In this document: piece by piece, positions 12,614 through 24,101 of the stretch
How positions within the stretch are numbered: the stretch's first letter is position 1
Layout of the letters: each line of letters opens with the position of its first letter
Assembly (NCBI GenBank): GCA_009192285.1
Contig: WBVU01000003.1
Span: 648,397 to 712,396 of the forward strand
Direction: 5' to 3'
Length of the DNA stretch: 64,000 nt
Origin: Morchella semilibera
Taxonomy: Eukaryota; Ascomycota; Pezizomycetes; Pezizales; Morchellaceae
Position numbers and translations under genes: made by a program
Notes under the pieces: model-generated
What the model was told of the DNA's origin: nothing
The model's database searches: none
Seen by the model: the letters and a program-made list of their open reading frames with translations, nothing else

Positions 12614-14633
12614 GGGGGGGGGAGTTGTATTACGGGAAGGTTACAGCCCCTGGGTGAATTCGGCATTGCTGGAACATAAGAGGGAAGAGGGAGGGGAGTG
12701 CGGGCGTACAAGAATGGGACTGGGGAGCATCGCTTGTAGGAGTTCCGGTAAAGGAATATACAGATCGGCGTTCACCGAGATCTTTTTGGATAGCTCGACT
12801 ACTATTTCCTCGAATACAATATACGTTATGGGGAACCAAGCTTTTACTCGATACGTGGTTACCGCAGGTGATTTTTCTTGTGGAGGGTTTCTTCGATATA
12901 TACACACGCAATTTTTTTTGGTAGCGACGTTGGTGAGGATCTGGCCTAGTTGTCGTCAGCGCGCTAGGTAACTTGGGTTTTATTAGGGGAAAGGTCTGGG
13001 CGTCAATATCCTTTTTTTTTCTGTTCGTTTGTATTTTTTTGTCAGTTTTTTTTTTTTTTTTTTTTTTTACCTGGAGAGGCTTCACTCTATTTTCTCTTGA
13101 TTTAAATACCCGAAATCATATTTTATATACCCCCGAGTTCCTCTCTTTATTTTTTCTGGGCTTCAAGGAGGCAGATGGTATTTCCGTTTGTAAAAGATCC
13201 GTCTCGAACTCCTTGATTGGTTAATGGACTCTTTTAACGACCCCCCCTCTTCAAATCTGCAAATCAGTACCATACAGCAATCTGTGTTAGGAAAATTTCC
13301 TTGTTATCCATCTATTCTTTCTTCCACAGGAAAAAAATGTGTTTCTCTATAATGTGGAGGGGTTTTTTTTTTCGGGTCATGAGGGATGAGCTCTTGTTTT
13401 CTTCCTTTGGAGCTGATTGGGAAGTTTCTGTTCGTACTATTTTGTTGCTCCTTTTTTTTGTTTTCTTTTTTCCAGTGTGCGCGGGTGCACCATAAGTTAG
13501 TTGCTTTTGCCAAGTGGGGGGGGGGGGGGAGGAAAGGAAATGGTGCGTGTGGAAGTGATTTACTTTTAAGCCAAGATATTTATTGCGGCTGCTCAATACT
13601 CAAAAAGATTCGATACCTACAATTGCATGTAGGTACACGTGCATATGTCTGCATTTCCTTGCCATTGACATTTAAAATTTCGAGGGCATCTAACTTTTGC
13701 TTTTTGGCTTTAGCCCGTTTCGTTGAAACGTGGGTCTGGGAATCCCTGGGACGAAATGAATGTACCAATACATAGGCAGAGCTCTCCAAAGGAGGTACAA
13801 GTACCTACCTACTCTAGTGGATGTAACCCACGAACCAAAGATAGGGGCCGGGTAGTTGGACTCCACCGAGCGTTCTGGTTTGCTGTGCGTTACAATACAC
13901 TGGAATGATTTTATTTCCCCCAAACCACAACTAGCTGCGAGAGACGTGGACTGTGAAAGGGAACTAGAATATAAAACCAGTGACTATAGGGCACTTTTCT
14001 ATTCTTTTCTTGGCAACCGTCAACCACCAGACTATGTTCATTACTCTGTGAAAACCGATTAATCCCTCCATGGAGTGATAATATATTACTCTAAATAAAA
14101 ATACAAGAGATCGTCTATCCGTTTCTAACTTACCTAACCCCGCAAACATCACATGTCGTTCCTTACTCTCCACTAAATATTCCTCAGTTATATGGGATAT
14201 CTTAACTCGTACAACCGGGTAAGAACCAGAATCAAAGATCAGGATAACAGAAGCCCTCGCAATATACATGTATTTTTTGTAACAACGAAGTCAAATAAGT
14301 GAAGATTAAACAGATACAGGTATAGGGTAGATTCCGGTAAAGGGAGGGGGCCCCGAAACGACAAGTTTGGTGCATCACACATGAAATGAAGCAAAATTTA
14401 ACATCATGATAAAAGTTATCACAGATAAATGGGAGGAGGCCTTGAAAAGTTTGAAAAAAAAAAAAAAGTCCTTGCTGACCAATACTACACAAGTATAATT
14501 GAACACTCGTTCACACCCACACTCGCTCAATCATTTTTTGATACTCGCATCCAAAACCGCAACGAAATCCCTATAAGAAACAATGAAAAAAAAGAAAATA
14601 AAACAAGTTGTACAGCAATGCCCCCGAAACGCT
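12614..14633. other. Intergenic, convergent 3' ends of SHO1 and LAG1
   Basis: 2 kb, AT-rich, with T-runs (13010-13070), an A-run (14455-14467), a G-run near 13517-13528 and a GTAGGTAC/GTACCTAC motif (13627, 13799). No credible gene, tRNA or repeat element recognised. Confidence 0.6.
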
Positions 14634-16353
14634 TCACCCTCCACCTAGGGGCTGTGCAGAGAGATGCCGACGGGACCCGCCATTCATAATTACGGAAGGT
14701 AATGAAGCTGTTGACATTGCCGTCCCAGCCATTTGCGCAGAGTCAACTGCCTTTACAGCCGTCACCTCCGTCAATTCCTCATCCTCCTCCTCCTCCTCCT
14801 CCTCCCCCTCCTCCTCCTCCTCCTCGGAACCCTCATCATCGCTTCTAGTGTCCTCAGCTTGTCCTCCCTTGATAACCTTAACAGCCACGCCAATGATCAT
14901 GTAGAACCACATTAATGTGAGTACTTGCAATGCCAAAAGCAAGAAGATGAATCCCATTAGGATAGGCTTGGTGAAACAGACTGCCTCCGTTGGATAATAG
15001 AACTGGCGAATTAGGATTGACCAGTCCTGAACGATATCGGGCATTGGCGTTTGGGTAACAGAGCCTGGATGATAGCAACCTTCTGGAATCATTACAAGTG
15101 CGTCTCTCCAGGCAGAATTGACGACGAGCATGTAACAAATGTGCCGACCGATGAACCAGGTGATGAGGAAGACACCGAACGCCCAATCGCAGATTGTACT
15201 ATAACCGAGGTACTTCAGCATTTTGGCAAGCTATTTCATTTCAGGCACTCGTTAGTATTTAGGTCGGTAAAGACTAGAGAGAGGGGGAGGGGTGGGGTTC
15301 TAGCTCACTGGTAAAAGTGTATCCACAACATCCATGACACAAAGGATCACATTGCCAACTCTGGTCATGTGCAGGGTGTAACTCGTGAACATGAGGGTAC
15401 ATGTAATAATGTGGTGTGCGAACATCTGGTAGTAGTCCTTTCTTCTCTCCTCGATATTGAGGACGAAAATCTGTTGAAGCCAGAACGCGAATTGGACCAA
15501 GTAATACCACTTGAAAGTACCGCCCAAATCGCGCAGAGGCCAGTTGGCCCACATCTCAGGCAAGTTTAACCAGTACGGACTGTCATACATCAGGTACTAA
15601 GGACAAGGTAAGGGAATTGTTAGTCCCTTTCCGGCTCTTTCGCGCAATTGTGCTAGGGAACATGTCCAGAACGGAATTCGACATACCATTCCTAGTGTCC
15701 AGAATACAGAATAATAAACCAACAGCCATGCTTGCTCAGCAAACCTAACAAGACCTCTTTTAGTAGAAATTCCACCTCGTCTAGCCAATGGCGTAAAAAT
15801 ATAATCCATGGCAGTTGCACGAAGAAAAGTAAACATCACTATCCAGAAGCATAGAAAATAAATATCATCTTCTCCTTTGCCGTAGAGACCAGTCTCTGGA
15901 TTGTGGTATGAGATTTTGAAGAGTTTAGTAGTTGTGGACCGGTGCTGGGGAAGCAAAACGTGAATTGCTGCGAAGCAGGAAAGAATAGTGAGCGAGAACT
16001 CTGTAAATGTATATTAGCAAGGTTCGTGTCAAAGATGGTTTTGATGAGAGTTTGCACATTGGGGTGAGGGGTAAAGTGCAATTGTCATACTTACTTATTT
16101 GTCTTTCGACCATATAAGTTGCGAGACGATCAAATGCGTTAAGAGGGGGTTTTGCATCCTTTTCCTTTGCTGGGCTCCTTTTTCTTTTGACCTTCAAGAC
16201 TGAATTGTGAGTTGCGGCTGCAGAAGATCTCCGTCGCGGGACAGCCCCCTTTACACCATTCCTTACGGATCCTGCACCCATGGAACCATTTCTTGATCTG
16301 ACTGAATGGCGCCGACCGCTGGGCCGGTCATCGTCTGAGATGGGAGAATACAT
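14634..16353 (-). CDS. LAG1: Sphingosine N-acyltransferase (ceramide synthase)
   Basis: ER membrane enzyme that N-acylates sphingoid bases with long-chain acyl-CoA. Model complement(14634..15230, 15309..15596, 15687..16000, 16095..16353), 485 aa. The N-terminus is basic and Ser/Arg-rich (cytosolic). The TLC domain spans the middle exons: GKGEDDIYFLCFWIVMFTFL, then WFIGRH-side helices, the catalytic-type region RRKDYYQMFAHHIITCTLM with paired His, and CVMDVVDTLLP|LAKMLKYLGY continuing across intron 3. The last helices are FIFLLLALQVLTLMWFYMII. The C-terminus is a strongly acidic poly-Glu tail encoded by a (TCC)n array at about 14780-14826; acidic tails are usual in fungal Lag1/Lac1. All phases agree and no frame problem is seen. 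Which of the two fungal paralogue types (LAG1 or LAC1/BAR1) it is cannot be settled here. Confidence 0.92.
14780..14826. repeat. (TCC)n trinucleotide array encoding the poly-Glu tail of LAG1
   Basis: Coding microsatellite; length variation here would change only the acidic tail. Confidence 0.8.
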
Positions 16354-17404
16354 TGACCACTCCGGAGTGGCTGTTAGGGAAGTTGGTGTTTTTGGTGGTG
16401 AACCTCTGTATGAGCGATGTAATGATGATGGGTAGCTGGTGTAAAGGACAGGGAGGTTGATAAGGAGGTGGAGGTGTGAAAGAGAGTTGAGGGGGTTTTA
16501 GTTGAGCACTGGATGAGGGATGGTGCTACGAATTGGAGCGAGCGCGATGAATGGCCAAAGTGAATGTGACCTGTTGGGGACGGGGGAGGGTGGTAGGGAG
16601 AGGAGGAAGATAGAAGAGGGGAGGGGGCTCGAATACTACTCGGGAGGATTCACAGGGGGAGAAAAAGACACGGTGAAGTTGAGCGCGTGAGGAAGGAATT
16701 TTACAAGAAAGGAGAAAACAGACCAGACCAGGCACATCGGAGGCCGTGGTGGCGGTATTCAACACAAGAAGGTCCTCCCAGCTCGGCCTTGTGCTCTACC
16801 TGACATACATAAATACATGTACACTCTGAGTATACAATTAGAGAGTGTGCTTATATGGACACATAAATGTGTTGTGAGGTGAGTTTCCTGCGTGTGTAGG
16901 TAGGCCCTGAGCGGATCAGGGTCAATCAGCACCCCAAAGAAAGGGTCAGGTCAGGAACCAACCAGGGGTTGAGAGGGTAACTCATGCCCCGTGCTTGCTG
17001 AACCCTCAACCCAATGGCGGAACCAATCAAATCATTCAAATTCGCGGTCAGCGTAACTCTTTGATCACGCCTGACAAGGGTGATGCGCTTAAGCTAGGCA
17101 CACTAGAGTATCACCGATTCCGAGCGCGAGGGCGGCTGTTACCATGACCTTGTTGGGGGCAGCAATCCGTCCGTGTCACGCCCATACACCATACCCTTTT
17201 GCCTCGTGTAGCGGCTCTGCGCTGCTCGAATCCATATTGTCAAAACCCTTTTGTTATTGTTGAACTGAAACTCGCTTTGTACTTTCTACGGTTACACATA
17301 GTATACCTAGTGTGGGAGGACCTCGTCGGCTCGTGCCCATCCCAAAGCTGAACTCTATCTCGCTTCCACACTTTATAGCCCTACCCCACACCCCCGACCA
17401 AGCA
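16354..17404. promoter_or_regulatory. Divergent promoter region LAG1 / dynactin p24
   Basis: 1.05 kb between two divergent start codons. GA/GGA-rich near the LAG1 start, with TACATGTA at 16811. No gene recognised. Confidence 0.5.
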
Positions 17405-18093
17405 ATGGATGCTTCAGCGGATACCATTGCTGAAGAGACTCTTTTTGCGCTCGAGACTCGTCTCCGTCGCCTAGAGTTTGTCCTTCAAGGTTCAAGTGGA
17501 GATCCCATCTGCGAATTATACGCTCTGGGGGGAGCTGGTCAAAGGAACTCGGTCAGCGCACGCCTTAACGCACTAGAACGGGACCTCATCAGGCTTTCTG
17601 CAAAGTCACCGACAGTAAAGGATATGCTCGATCTCCGTTCGTTCTCTCTCACAACTGCTTGCCTTCTCTAAATTATTCAGTAGCTTATGTCAGTGTAGAT
17701 GCCAATTTCCCTGAAATTTTCGGGAATGTTCACCCCATCATCAAAACCTCAACGTTGTCATCAGAAGAAAAGCTATCAACCATCCTTTCGGCTGCTCCCT
17801 CGTTCCACGCTACATCTTCGCAGTTAACCTCAATAATGGACACCCCCATTCCAAGCCCCTCGACATCCACAGATTTGATCGGACTGGCCCCTAGAATAAA
17901 TAAAGTCGAGGTGGTCCAGCAGGCTCAGGCGAAGGAGATTGGTGAGTTGAGAAAAAGAAGTGCTAAACTATTAGAGAGATGGTATCTATTAGGTATTGAG
18001 GGGGTTAACGAGTGCTTTGCCGAATGGGATGAAAGAACCTTGGAAATGGACAAGCTTATATCAAGGAAAGTTAGGGTAGTAGAAAATTCGTGA
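17405..18093 (+). CDS. Dynactin subunit p24-like (RO10 / nuclear distribution family)
   Basis: Small coiled-coil subunit of the dynactin shoulder, which links dynein to cargo and is needed for nuclear distribution in hyphae. Exons 17405-17636 and 17681-18093, 214 aa; the intron is only 44 nt with a GTTCGT donor, the same unusual donor used by intron 1 of SPS19. Features: N-terminal heptad-like segment ETLFALETRLRRLEFVLQG, a middle Ser/Thr-rich part, then coiled coil (NKVEVVQQAQAKEIGELRKR) followed by the family's C-terminal signature LLERWYLLGIEGVNECFAEW. No domain other than coiled coil. The first ATG after upstream stops is 17405. The assignment rests on that C-terminal signature and size from memory of the RO10 family. 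Confidence 0.72.
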
Positions 18094-19949
18094 TGTTAGA
18101 TATTACAATTCCTCACGTGACATTGCTTTTGAAGCTTCTCTTACGCTCCTTTTTAGATATACAGCTACTCATTAAGTATTCGTGATTCGGATTTAATATG
18201 ACATGTCTGGCTAAAGCTAGTTATTAAACTGTGCATTGAAATGTTTAAAATCTTAAGCCACTAGTACTTAATGGAGGATAAAACCAATATTAGATGTTTA
18301 TGGTGTTTGTATTCTCTGTTACTTATTAAGTTTCTATAATTCTATAGATAAGTTTGAGTTCGAACTCTGTAAGCCACGTTGAGCACTGACTATCTTATAT
18401 ACAGCGATGGGGGAAATTATCGTAGAAACAGGGGTCTAAGACCAGGGTTTAGGTGGCTGCCCTGGCCAATAGGACTCTTACCATACTTCTACAATAATTT
18501 TCCCCATCGCTGTATGAACTACGAACGCTTTTGAAGAGTGGCTAGTACATGTAGTTTACTTACATATCTGGTCGTATACATGTACTTGGAAAAATGGTAC
18601 TTAGACTGAGGGCGAGACACAATTTATCCGGCAGAGTTTGTTTTATCTTTCTTCTCCTACTGAATCCTACGTATCAGTCTTAAGACTTTCCAGACTTTGG
18701 AGCTTGCTACGATTATATACATAGTTACATAAGTACATGTATATGCGTAGCCTACAGTATGAGAATAGTTACAAGTACATGTATGTACGTACTTACATGT
18801 ACTTATATATACTCCAATAACCATTTTGGATTAGGGTGTATTGGCTACTGTATTCCTGTCAATACACTAGTAATCCACTACGAATATAATATTTTCTCTA
18901 AGATACTGGTTTAATTCAGTCCCGTCACTAAGTTCCGTAGTGATTACACCCCATTCTTTTCAGATATACTTGTATGATGATAATTCATGAAATGTCACTC
19001 GGGCTGATATATTACGTAAACAAACATCTGGGGTGTACTCGCCCAGAGAATAAGTTTCCGCTAACCACTTTTGTGTAGCAACCACACAATTTAAAGGCGA
19101 AACAAAAATACATGTAGTTAAGTAGGTTTACATGTACTCAATAGTGGGTATTCCGTTTATTAATATTTGAAATCTATTTGGGACATGAGGTGGACTGTTT
19201 ATCAAAGTGATACATTAACCTCGTAGCTATATAGGGTGGAGGGGTAAGCTTGAGGACTACACAGCCAGCAATTTCACCTCTAAGTTTTTACCCTATATCC
19301 GTGAGCAAATAGGAGTTAAATTCATATCGATATGGTCATCTGGTGAACCAGAGTTTATAATGCTCTACACCAATTGATCAGGTAAATACATGCTTTTTTA
19401 ACACAGTCTCAGTAGTGTACCATCGGTTACTGCTTGAACATTTCTATCGTTTACACAATCGTGGTAGAAATCATACTAAATCAAAGATACATGTATACTG
19501 TGGGGATAGATCTAGACAGCGGAATAATTGTATCAATTATTTGCTCGATTACACCCTAATCTACCGTCGAGGAGAGGGGTAAAAAAAAAACCCCCCGTCC
19601 TTAATGTTTCGCGACTCCTGCACGCTCCATTTTTTCTTCTTTTTTTTTCTTTTTCTTTTTTTATTACAAAATCTATCTTTTTCATCAGAGGCCTTGCGTC
19701 AGATTTCAACCTGACCAGGTTGGTTACGAGAGCCCGGGGGGGGGGGATAAAAATAAAGGAAAAGCAATGAACTACCAAAATAAAAGATCAAAATACAAAA
19801 ATGACACCACCGACACCATCCACCATCTATAAACGCTGAAAGAGTGAAAAAGGGAAGAAAATCCATTCACGTATTCGTCCCTGTCCTTCTAACCTCATCG
19901 AGCCGTAAATTTCTCTATTTGTGTAATAGGATCATAAAATTACCACTAG
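18094..19949. other. AT-rich intergenic region with TACATGTA motifs
   Basis: 1.86 kb between dynactin p24 and OCH1. It contains one MITE candidate (listed separately) and about eight ACATGTA/TACATGTA sites (e.g. 18547, 18578, 18735, 18778, 18795, 19113, 19131, 19490). No gene seen. Confidence 0.6.
18402..18512. mobile_element. MITE candidate, 111 bp, TA target duplication
   Basis: Inverted termini CAGCGATGGGG...CCCCATCGCTG with near-complementarity continuing inward about 30 bp (AAATTATCGTAGAA versus TTCTACAATAATTT). It is flanked by TA on both sides (18400-18401 and 18513-18514), as expected for Tc1/mariner-type non-autonomous elements. No coding capacity. Confidence 0.65.
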
Positions 19950-21212
19950 TTACCTTTTATTGGAAGTATTTATGCGTTCCGATTCGGGCTTCCATGATCC
20001 TATCAGACGAAAACATGTCAATACATTGGTCGTCAATTGAGCTGTTGACTAACCTTCAAAATTGTGTTGAACAAAGGCCATTGGATCATCAATCTCTCCG
20101 GCGCCCATTTGGCCAACCCCAGGAGAAAAGCTGGTTATGGGCAAAACCACTACATCGCCGACCTTTTTCGGCTCCTTCATTCCGGTGAAGTTTTCCCAAG
20201 AGATACCACCCGTAGAGGCACTCAGGTCAAAGAAAGTCTCATCATTGAAGTACTCGAATACTGTATCAGTCCAAACTGCTGGTCCTGTCCACTCTACAAC
20301 ATTGTCATGGTCTACCGAAAGCTGCCTAGCCTTCTTACGACCTAAAGTCTCCATCGTAATGTTGGCAACTATTCCTCGCAGGACAGGGTGGCCTGGTTTC
20401 GATTGAATTGTCCATTGACAGAACTGAATTCTCCTCGAGTACCATTGGTTCCAGTCTTCACGGTCGGGGTCCGCCTCAATCCCAACAACCAAGCCAACAT
20501 CACTGAGCTTAAAGTTGTCCGAAAGCCACTCTGTAGCTGGCTTCAAAGCAAGTGTATCGATGTCGGCATATATTCCGCCTCGAGCAAGTAAAATGAGATA
20601 TCGAAAAAAATCGGCTTTGAGAATGGGAAGCGGGAGAGCGTCATAAGCATCCAAGACATCGGGGACACCCGAATAAAGATGTTGTATCAAATGGTTGGCA
20701 ACTTGATCAGTAATGACCTAATTTTAACTTAGTAGAAATCCGTGAATGACGGTTTTGGGAGGTACCTCATGAACGAAGTCTGGGTGCTTCTCAGTCCAGC
20801 TTGCTTCGGTAATACGGAACTCTTCTTTAAACTCTGCACTGGCTGGGGTATATTTCCACGTTTGCCAGATATACGCCGGGAATTTTGACTGCACATGGTA
20901 GGGGAATTGATGGGCAAGCTGTTCCTTCAAGGGAAGATGTGCCAAATTGGATATGGATGTTTGTTGCTGTCTTGTGGGCGTATCAGCCCCTGATGAAACT
21001 TTCAGCGGGCGGTCTGCAAAAGCTTCAGACATAGGCTTCGAGTATTGAACGGAGTGTGGATTGGTGGGCCTTTTCTCGGGAGCGCTATATTCATTGAGTG
21101 AAGCTGGGGGTTGGGGTTCGAGAGGTGAGGGGGGGTGAGACCGTGGATAGAGGAAGAATATGCAAAAGAGTAACAGGGCCGAGAGCAATAAGGCTCTCTT
21201 GAAAGTCATCAT
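19950..21212 (-). CDS. OCH1: Alpha-1,6-mannosyltransferase, GT32 (OCH1-type)
   Basis: Golgi type II membrane protein that starts the outer N-glycan mannose chain. Model complement(19950..19999, 20054..20717, 20766..21212), 386 aa. N-terminal signal anchor RALLLSALLLFCIFFLYPR; Pro-rich stem; catalytic domain with FPAYIWQTWKYTP, LKADFFRYLILLARGGIYAD and the DxD motif ADIDTLALKP; then WTGPAVWTDTVFEYF and HNFEGSW. The longest single open frame would stop at 20049 right after HNFEG, but GTTAGT there is a good donor; splicing from 20053 to 20000 adds a short exon beginning SWKPES, restoring the conserved HxFxGSW motif. I chose the ATG at 21212 because it puts the anchor at the N-terminus; an in-frame ATG at 21374 exists. 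OCH1 versus HOC1-like paralogue is not resolved. Confidence 0.85.
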
Positions 21213-22176
21213 GACCGGCGATGTCGGATCACAGCAAAGAAAAGGGGAGAATATATTTGATAGGAGCCTAGTGATCGCAGGCACCTGCGTCTTGGGGATG
21301 AGCAAAGAGCAAAGGGGGCGTAGGGAAATGTATGATGCAAAAAGTATTGAGTACTTAGGGTATATAGAGTGCATTCAAGTTATTATAAGGATGAAGGGGG
21401 TTTGGATGTAAGACGCTAAAAGAATGACAGGCGGGAAAGACAAGCATGCAAACAAGCAAAGTGTGGGATTAATTCGTGCAGCGGCTGGGAAGAGTGATGG
21501 AAGCAACAGCTGCAGGTCGGAAGAAGCCTTTGAGATACAGCAGCATGCCTAGAGTAATCGGATGCAACGGTGGATTACGTTTTCAGGCACTGGTGGCACA
21601 ACTATGTAGTCTGTCGCTTGCAGCGGTTGCTAGTGGGAAATGGAGGTATGATATATTCACATAGCCGGATTGTCTGCGAATAGCATACTAGAGAGGATAT
21701 TAAGTGGTGGGCTATGGGGTGTGTAAATGATCCCGCCAGTGACCCGTTGGTAGCTTGCGTGGCCTATTACATACATGTACTAGACACCTACTGCTGCTGC
21801 AACCACTTCTTACCAACACCTCGCTATAAGAAACGCCAAGGTTGCGGCGGTTCTTGTATATGTCCCGGACGCACAAGTCTACTCGCTATCCACCATATGA
21901 ACCTGAAAATGCAGTGATCGGATCGGGTTTGTGACAGGGAAGCACCAAGGGTAGTAACAGGGAAGCGTCAAGGGTAGTAGCAAGGATCTGGATATAAAAA
22001 TGAAACGTGGTAAGCAGAAAGCAAACGGAAATGGAATATTGTAGAAAGGTATCGTTGTCGAAAGCAAACGAAAATAAAATGTTGTAGAAAATAAAAGAAA
22101 CCGTTGTCAAGCTGTTGTTCTCCAGACTCGGACTCTCCTATCTACTATTTTTCTGATACTATATTTTTTTTTGAAA
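21213..22176. other. Intergenic with short tandem duplications
   Basis: Upstream of OCH1. A 24-bp unit (GGGAAGC.CCAAGGGTAGTA) is duplicated at about 21937-21985, and a 45-bp unit containing GAAAGCAAACG and ATTGTAGAAA is duplicated at about 22014-22110. No gene recognised. Confidence 0.55.
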
Positions 22177-23373
22177 ATGCCGGTAAAAACACACGAGGTC
22201 TCCTACAAACAAAGAGCCTATATACATGCCATTCGATTTAACGCAAAATGCACAATTGTCAAAATTCCAGCTAATAAAGGCTTGTCGGTCGGCACTGTTT
22301 GAAATATTTGCTAAAGTTCTGTTACACCAAAGAAGAAGAAAGGCCGCCCTCCCAAACTTGACTCTCCCACCCGCCGTCTTCTAGTAGAGCATGCTACCTA
22401 AAACGCTACACAATGTCGCAAACCCCTCTATCAAATCGCACAAGAGTACGGCATCATAGCCAACGACGTAACTTTACGCAGAACCTTCCTTAAAGAAAGT
22501 TACGGTCGTTGAGCAGCTAGAAGAAAACCTTTTTTAACGACAAAGACTGGACGATTGATGATTGGAGGAGTGTCCCGGCGTCTTGGCATTTATCCCGACA
22601 GTTCGGTGGGCGATGTACGGTTGTAATTGTTAGGGGAATGTTAAGCGAGAGCGGGGAATGCGAGGGGGAGGTTGTCGTCATAGGTTTCTACGGGGTTCGA
22701 TGTCGTGATGGATTTGTAATGTAAATAGCGGAGATGGTGGGGAAGATTACGAGGTATGGTAGCGACGGGTTTCTATGGGGTTCCGTGGATGACGATATGG
22801 AGTCTTGGCGGATTGGTGTGGAGGTGTGTTAAATAGCGGGGATAGATGTTTTCCTTAGTTCTTTCTTTCTTTTCTCTCTGTCTCGTCTTCCTGTTATTCC
22901 GGTACATAGGAATCTACTCCTATTTCTAAGCCATAGCCTCTCGTACCAAAGACTCTGTTCCCCAAAAGAGGAACCTTATAGCAGTCATCATCGTTCTCGT
23001 TGAGGTCCATCTGGTCCTCACTCTCCCTGCTCTGTGTCCTTGTGCCCTTGCCCTTGCTTTTGCCTTCGCCGGTGCTTGTGCTTGTGCCTGCCCGGTGTTG
23101 TCTCTGTCTTCGTCGGTCTCCTCGTCGCGTAGACTGTGCTTCTCGAGCCTACCTGCGTCATCATTGTCATCTTCTTCTTTGTGTCGGGTTACTCCGTCAC
23201 AAGGAGGTTGATTTGGACAGATTGAATGCTTTATCTTCGGCAGCAGAGGAACCAAAGGCAGAACTTATGTGACAAGGAAAATCGGAAAAAGAGAGTTATT
23301 TCATCAAGACTGTATTGTTCCTAAGTTCAAAAAGGTCAACTCAGTCATGGTATGGGGGGCAATCATGGGTGAT
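22177..23373 (+). pseudogene. Tc1/mariner transposase remnant, split by a solo LTR
   Basis: Left part 22177-22570 encodes an N-terminal helix-turn-helix region (ANKGLSVGTV, KKKKGRPPKL) with several in-frame stops. Right part 23202-23373 continues with RRLIWTD, ECFIFGSRGTKGRTYVTR and VNSVMVWGAIMGD, the DDE-domain signature of Tc1-like transposases. Removing the LTR and one copy of AGGAG joins the two parts in register except for an extra T near 23224. The 3' part of the transposase is missing, cut off at 23373 by the next LTR. This is the oldest visible insertion in the nest. Confidence 0.75.
22571..23201 (+). repeat. Solo LTR, family A
   Basis: 631 bp, TGTCCCGG...CGTCACA, flanked by the 5-bp duplication AGGAG (22566-22570 and 23202-23206). 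Homologous to the LTRs at 26165, 37812, 43403 and 54210. No internal region, so it is the product of LTR-LTR recombination. Confidence 0.9.
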
Positions 23374-23620
23374 TGTCCCGGCGTCTTGGCATCGGTCCTT
23401 AAGGTCCGGTAATCGAAGCGCTGTTGTGATTGTTTAGGAATGGCTAAGCGAGGAGGGGGGGTGTGCTAAGGGAGGTTGTCGTCATTAGGTTCTGGGAGGT
23501 TCGATGGCGTGAGGGATTTGTAATGTAAATAGCGGAGATGGTGGGGAGGAATACGAGGTGTGGATGCGACGGGTTTCTGTGTATTTCTATGAACTGATGT
23601 TTGCGTCATAATGGACTGGT
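23374..23620 (+). repeat. Truncated LTR, divergent family A
   Basis: Starts TGTCCCGGCGTCTTGGC and follows the family-A LTR for about 247 bp, then breaks off at GGACTGGT where element B begins with TATCACGG. The right-hand remainder of this LTR is not found in the window. Confidence 0.75.
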
Positions 23621-24065
23621 TATCACGGCTCTGCCTCCTGCACCTCCCCTGCTGCCAAGGCGTCTTCGAAACAGGGTTGTTGGATAGTATCGGTCGATGT
23701 CGGAAGTAGAATGATGGATTAGGAAGGAGCTCGGGTGATAGAATGTAAGCGCTAGGAAGGATGGGGCAGTATCGGGTTAGAAGTATGGGTATTGGGAATA
23801 GTATGGGTAGTACGGAAGCGGGGGAGGTTCTATGGGATTCTATGGTTATGAGTCAGCGGTGTGACGAGGTAGTTGTATATATAGTGTCTGTTCTTTCCTA
23901 TGTTTCTGCCTTTCTAGACAACGTCTTCTTTCTGTTAGCAATATATTACTTTGGCTTCGGCCCTCCTGTTCCTGCCTCGTTCCTGAACCTGAACCTGAAC
24001 CTGAACCTATCCTTGCCCTCATGATCTACCCCGCTTAGCCCTTGACCCGACCCCGCCCCGTTAGA
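23621..24065 (+). repeat. 5' LTR of element B
   Basis: Starts TATCACGGCTCTGCC and ends CCCCGTTAGA. The start is set by homology to the 3' copy, which follows a purine-rich tract (AAAGAGAGGG). It includes a TATATATA box (about 23876) and a (CTGAAC)n run near 23983-24008. Confidence 0.75.
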
Positions 24066-24067
24066 CT

Positions 24068-24076
24068 ACGTTGCCT
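24068..24076 (+). other. Self-primer binding site of element B
   Basis: ACGTTGCCT, three bases after the putative LTR end, is the exact complement of AGGCAACGT at 58163-58171 in the 3' LTR (about 35-40 bp after its TATATATA). The 5' LTR copy (23916-23924) has one G to A change. No tRNA-type TGG start is present. Confidence 0.65.
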
Positions 24077-24101
24077 CTACTTTGGCTCCCGAGATACTAC
24101 T

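Noticed and set aside
23000-23272. Conserved 80-90 codon frame (LLCALVP-type) in every family-A LTR
   Set aside because: Lies in the R/U5 part of the LTR, conserved because the LTR is; no reason to think it is translated.
23983-24008. (CTGAAC)n run resembling a telomeric or satellite repeat
   Set aside because: Part of the family-B LTR and present at the same place in the 3' LTR (58222-58270); not a TTAGGG-type repeat.
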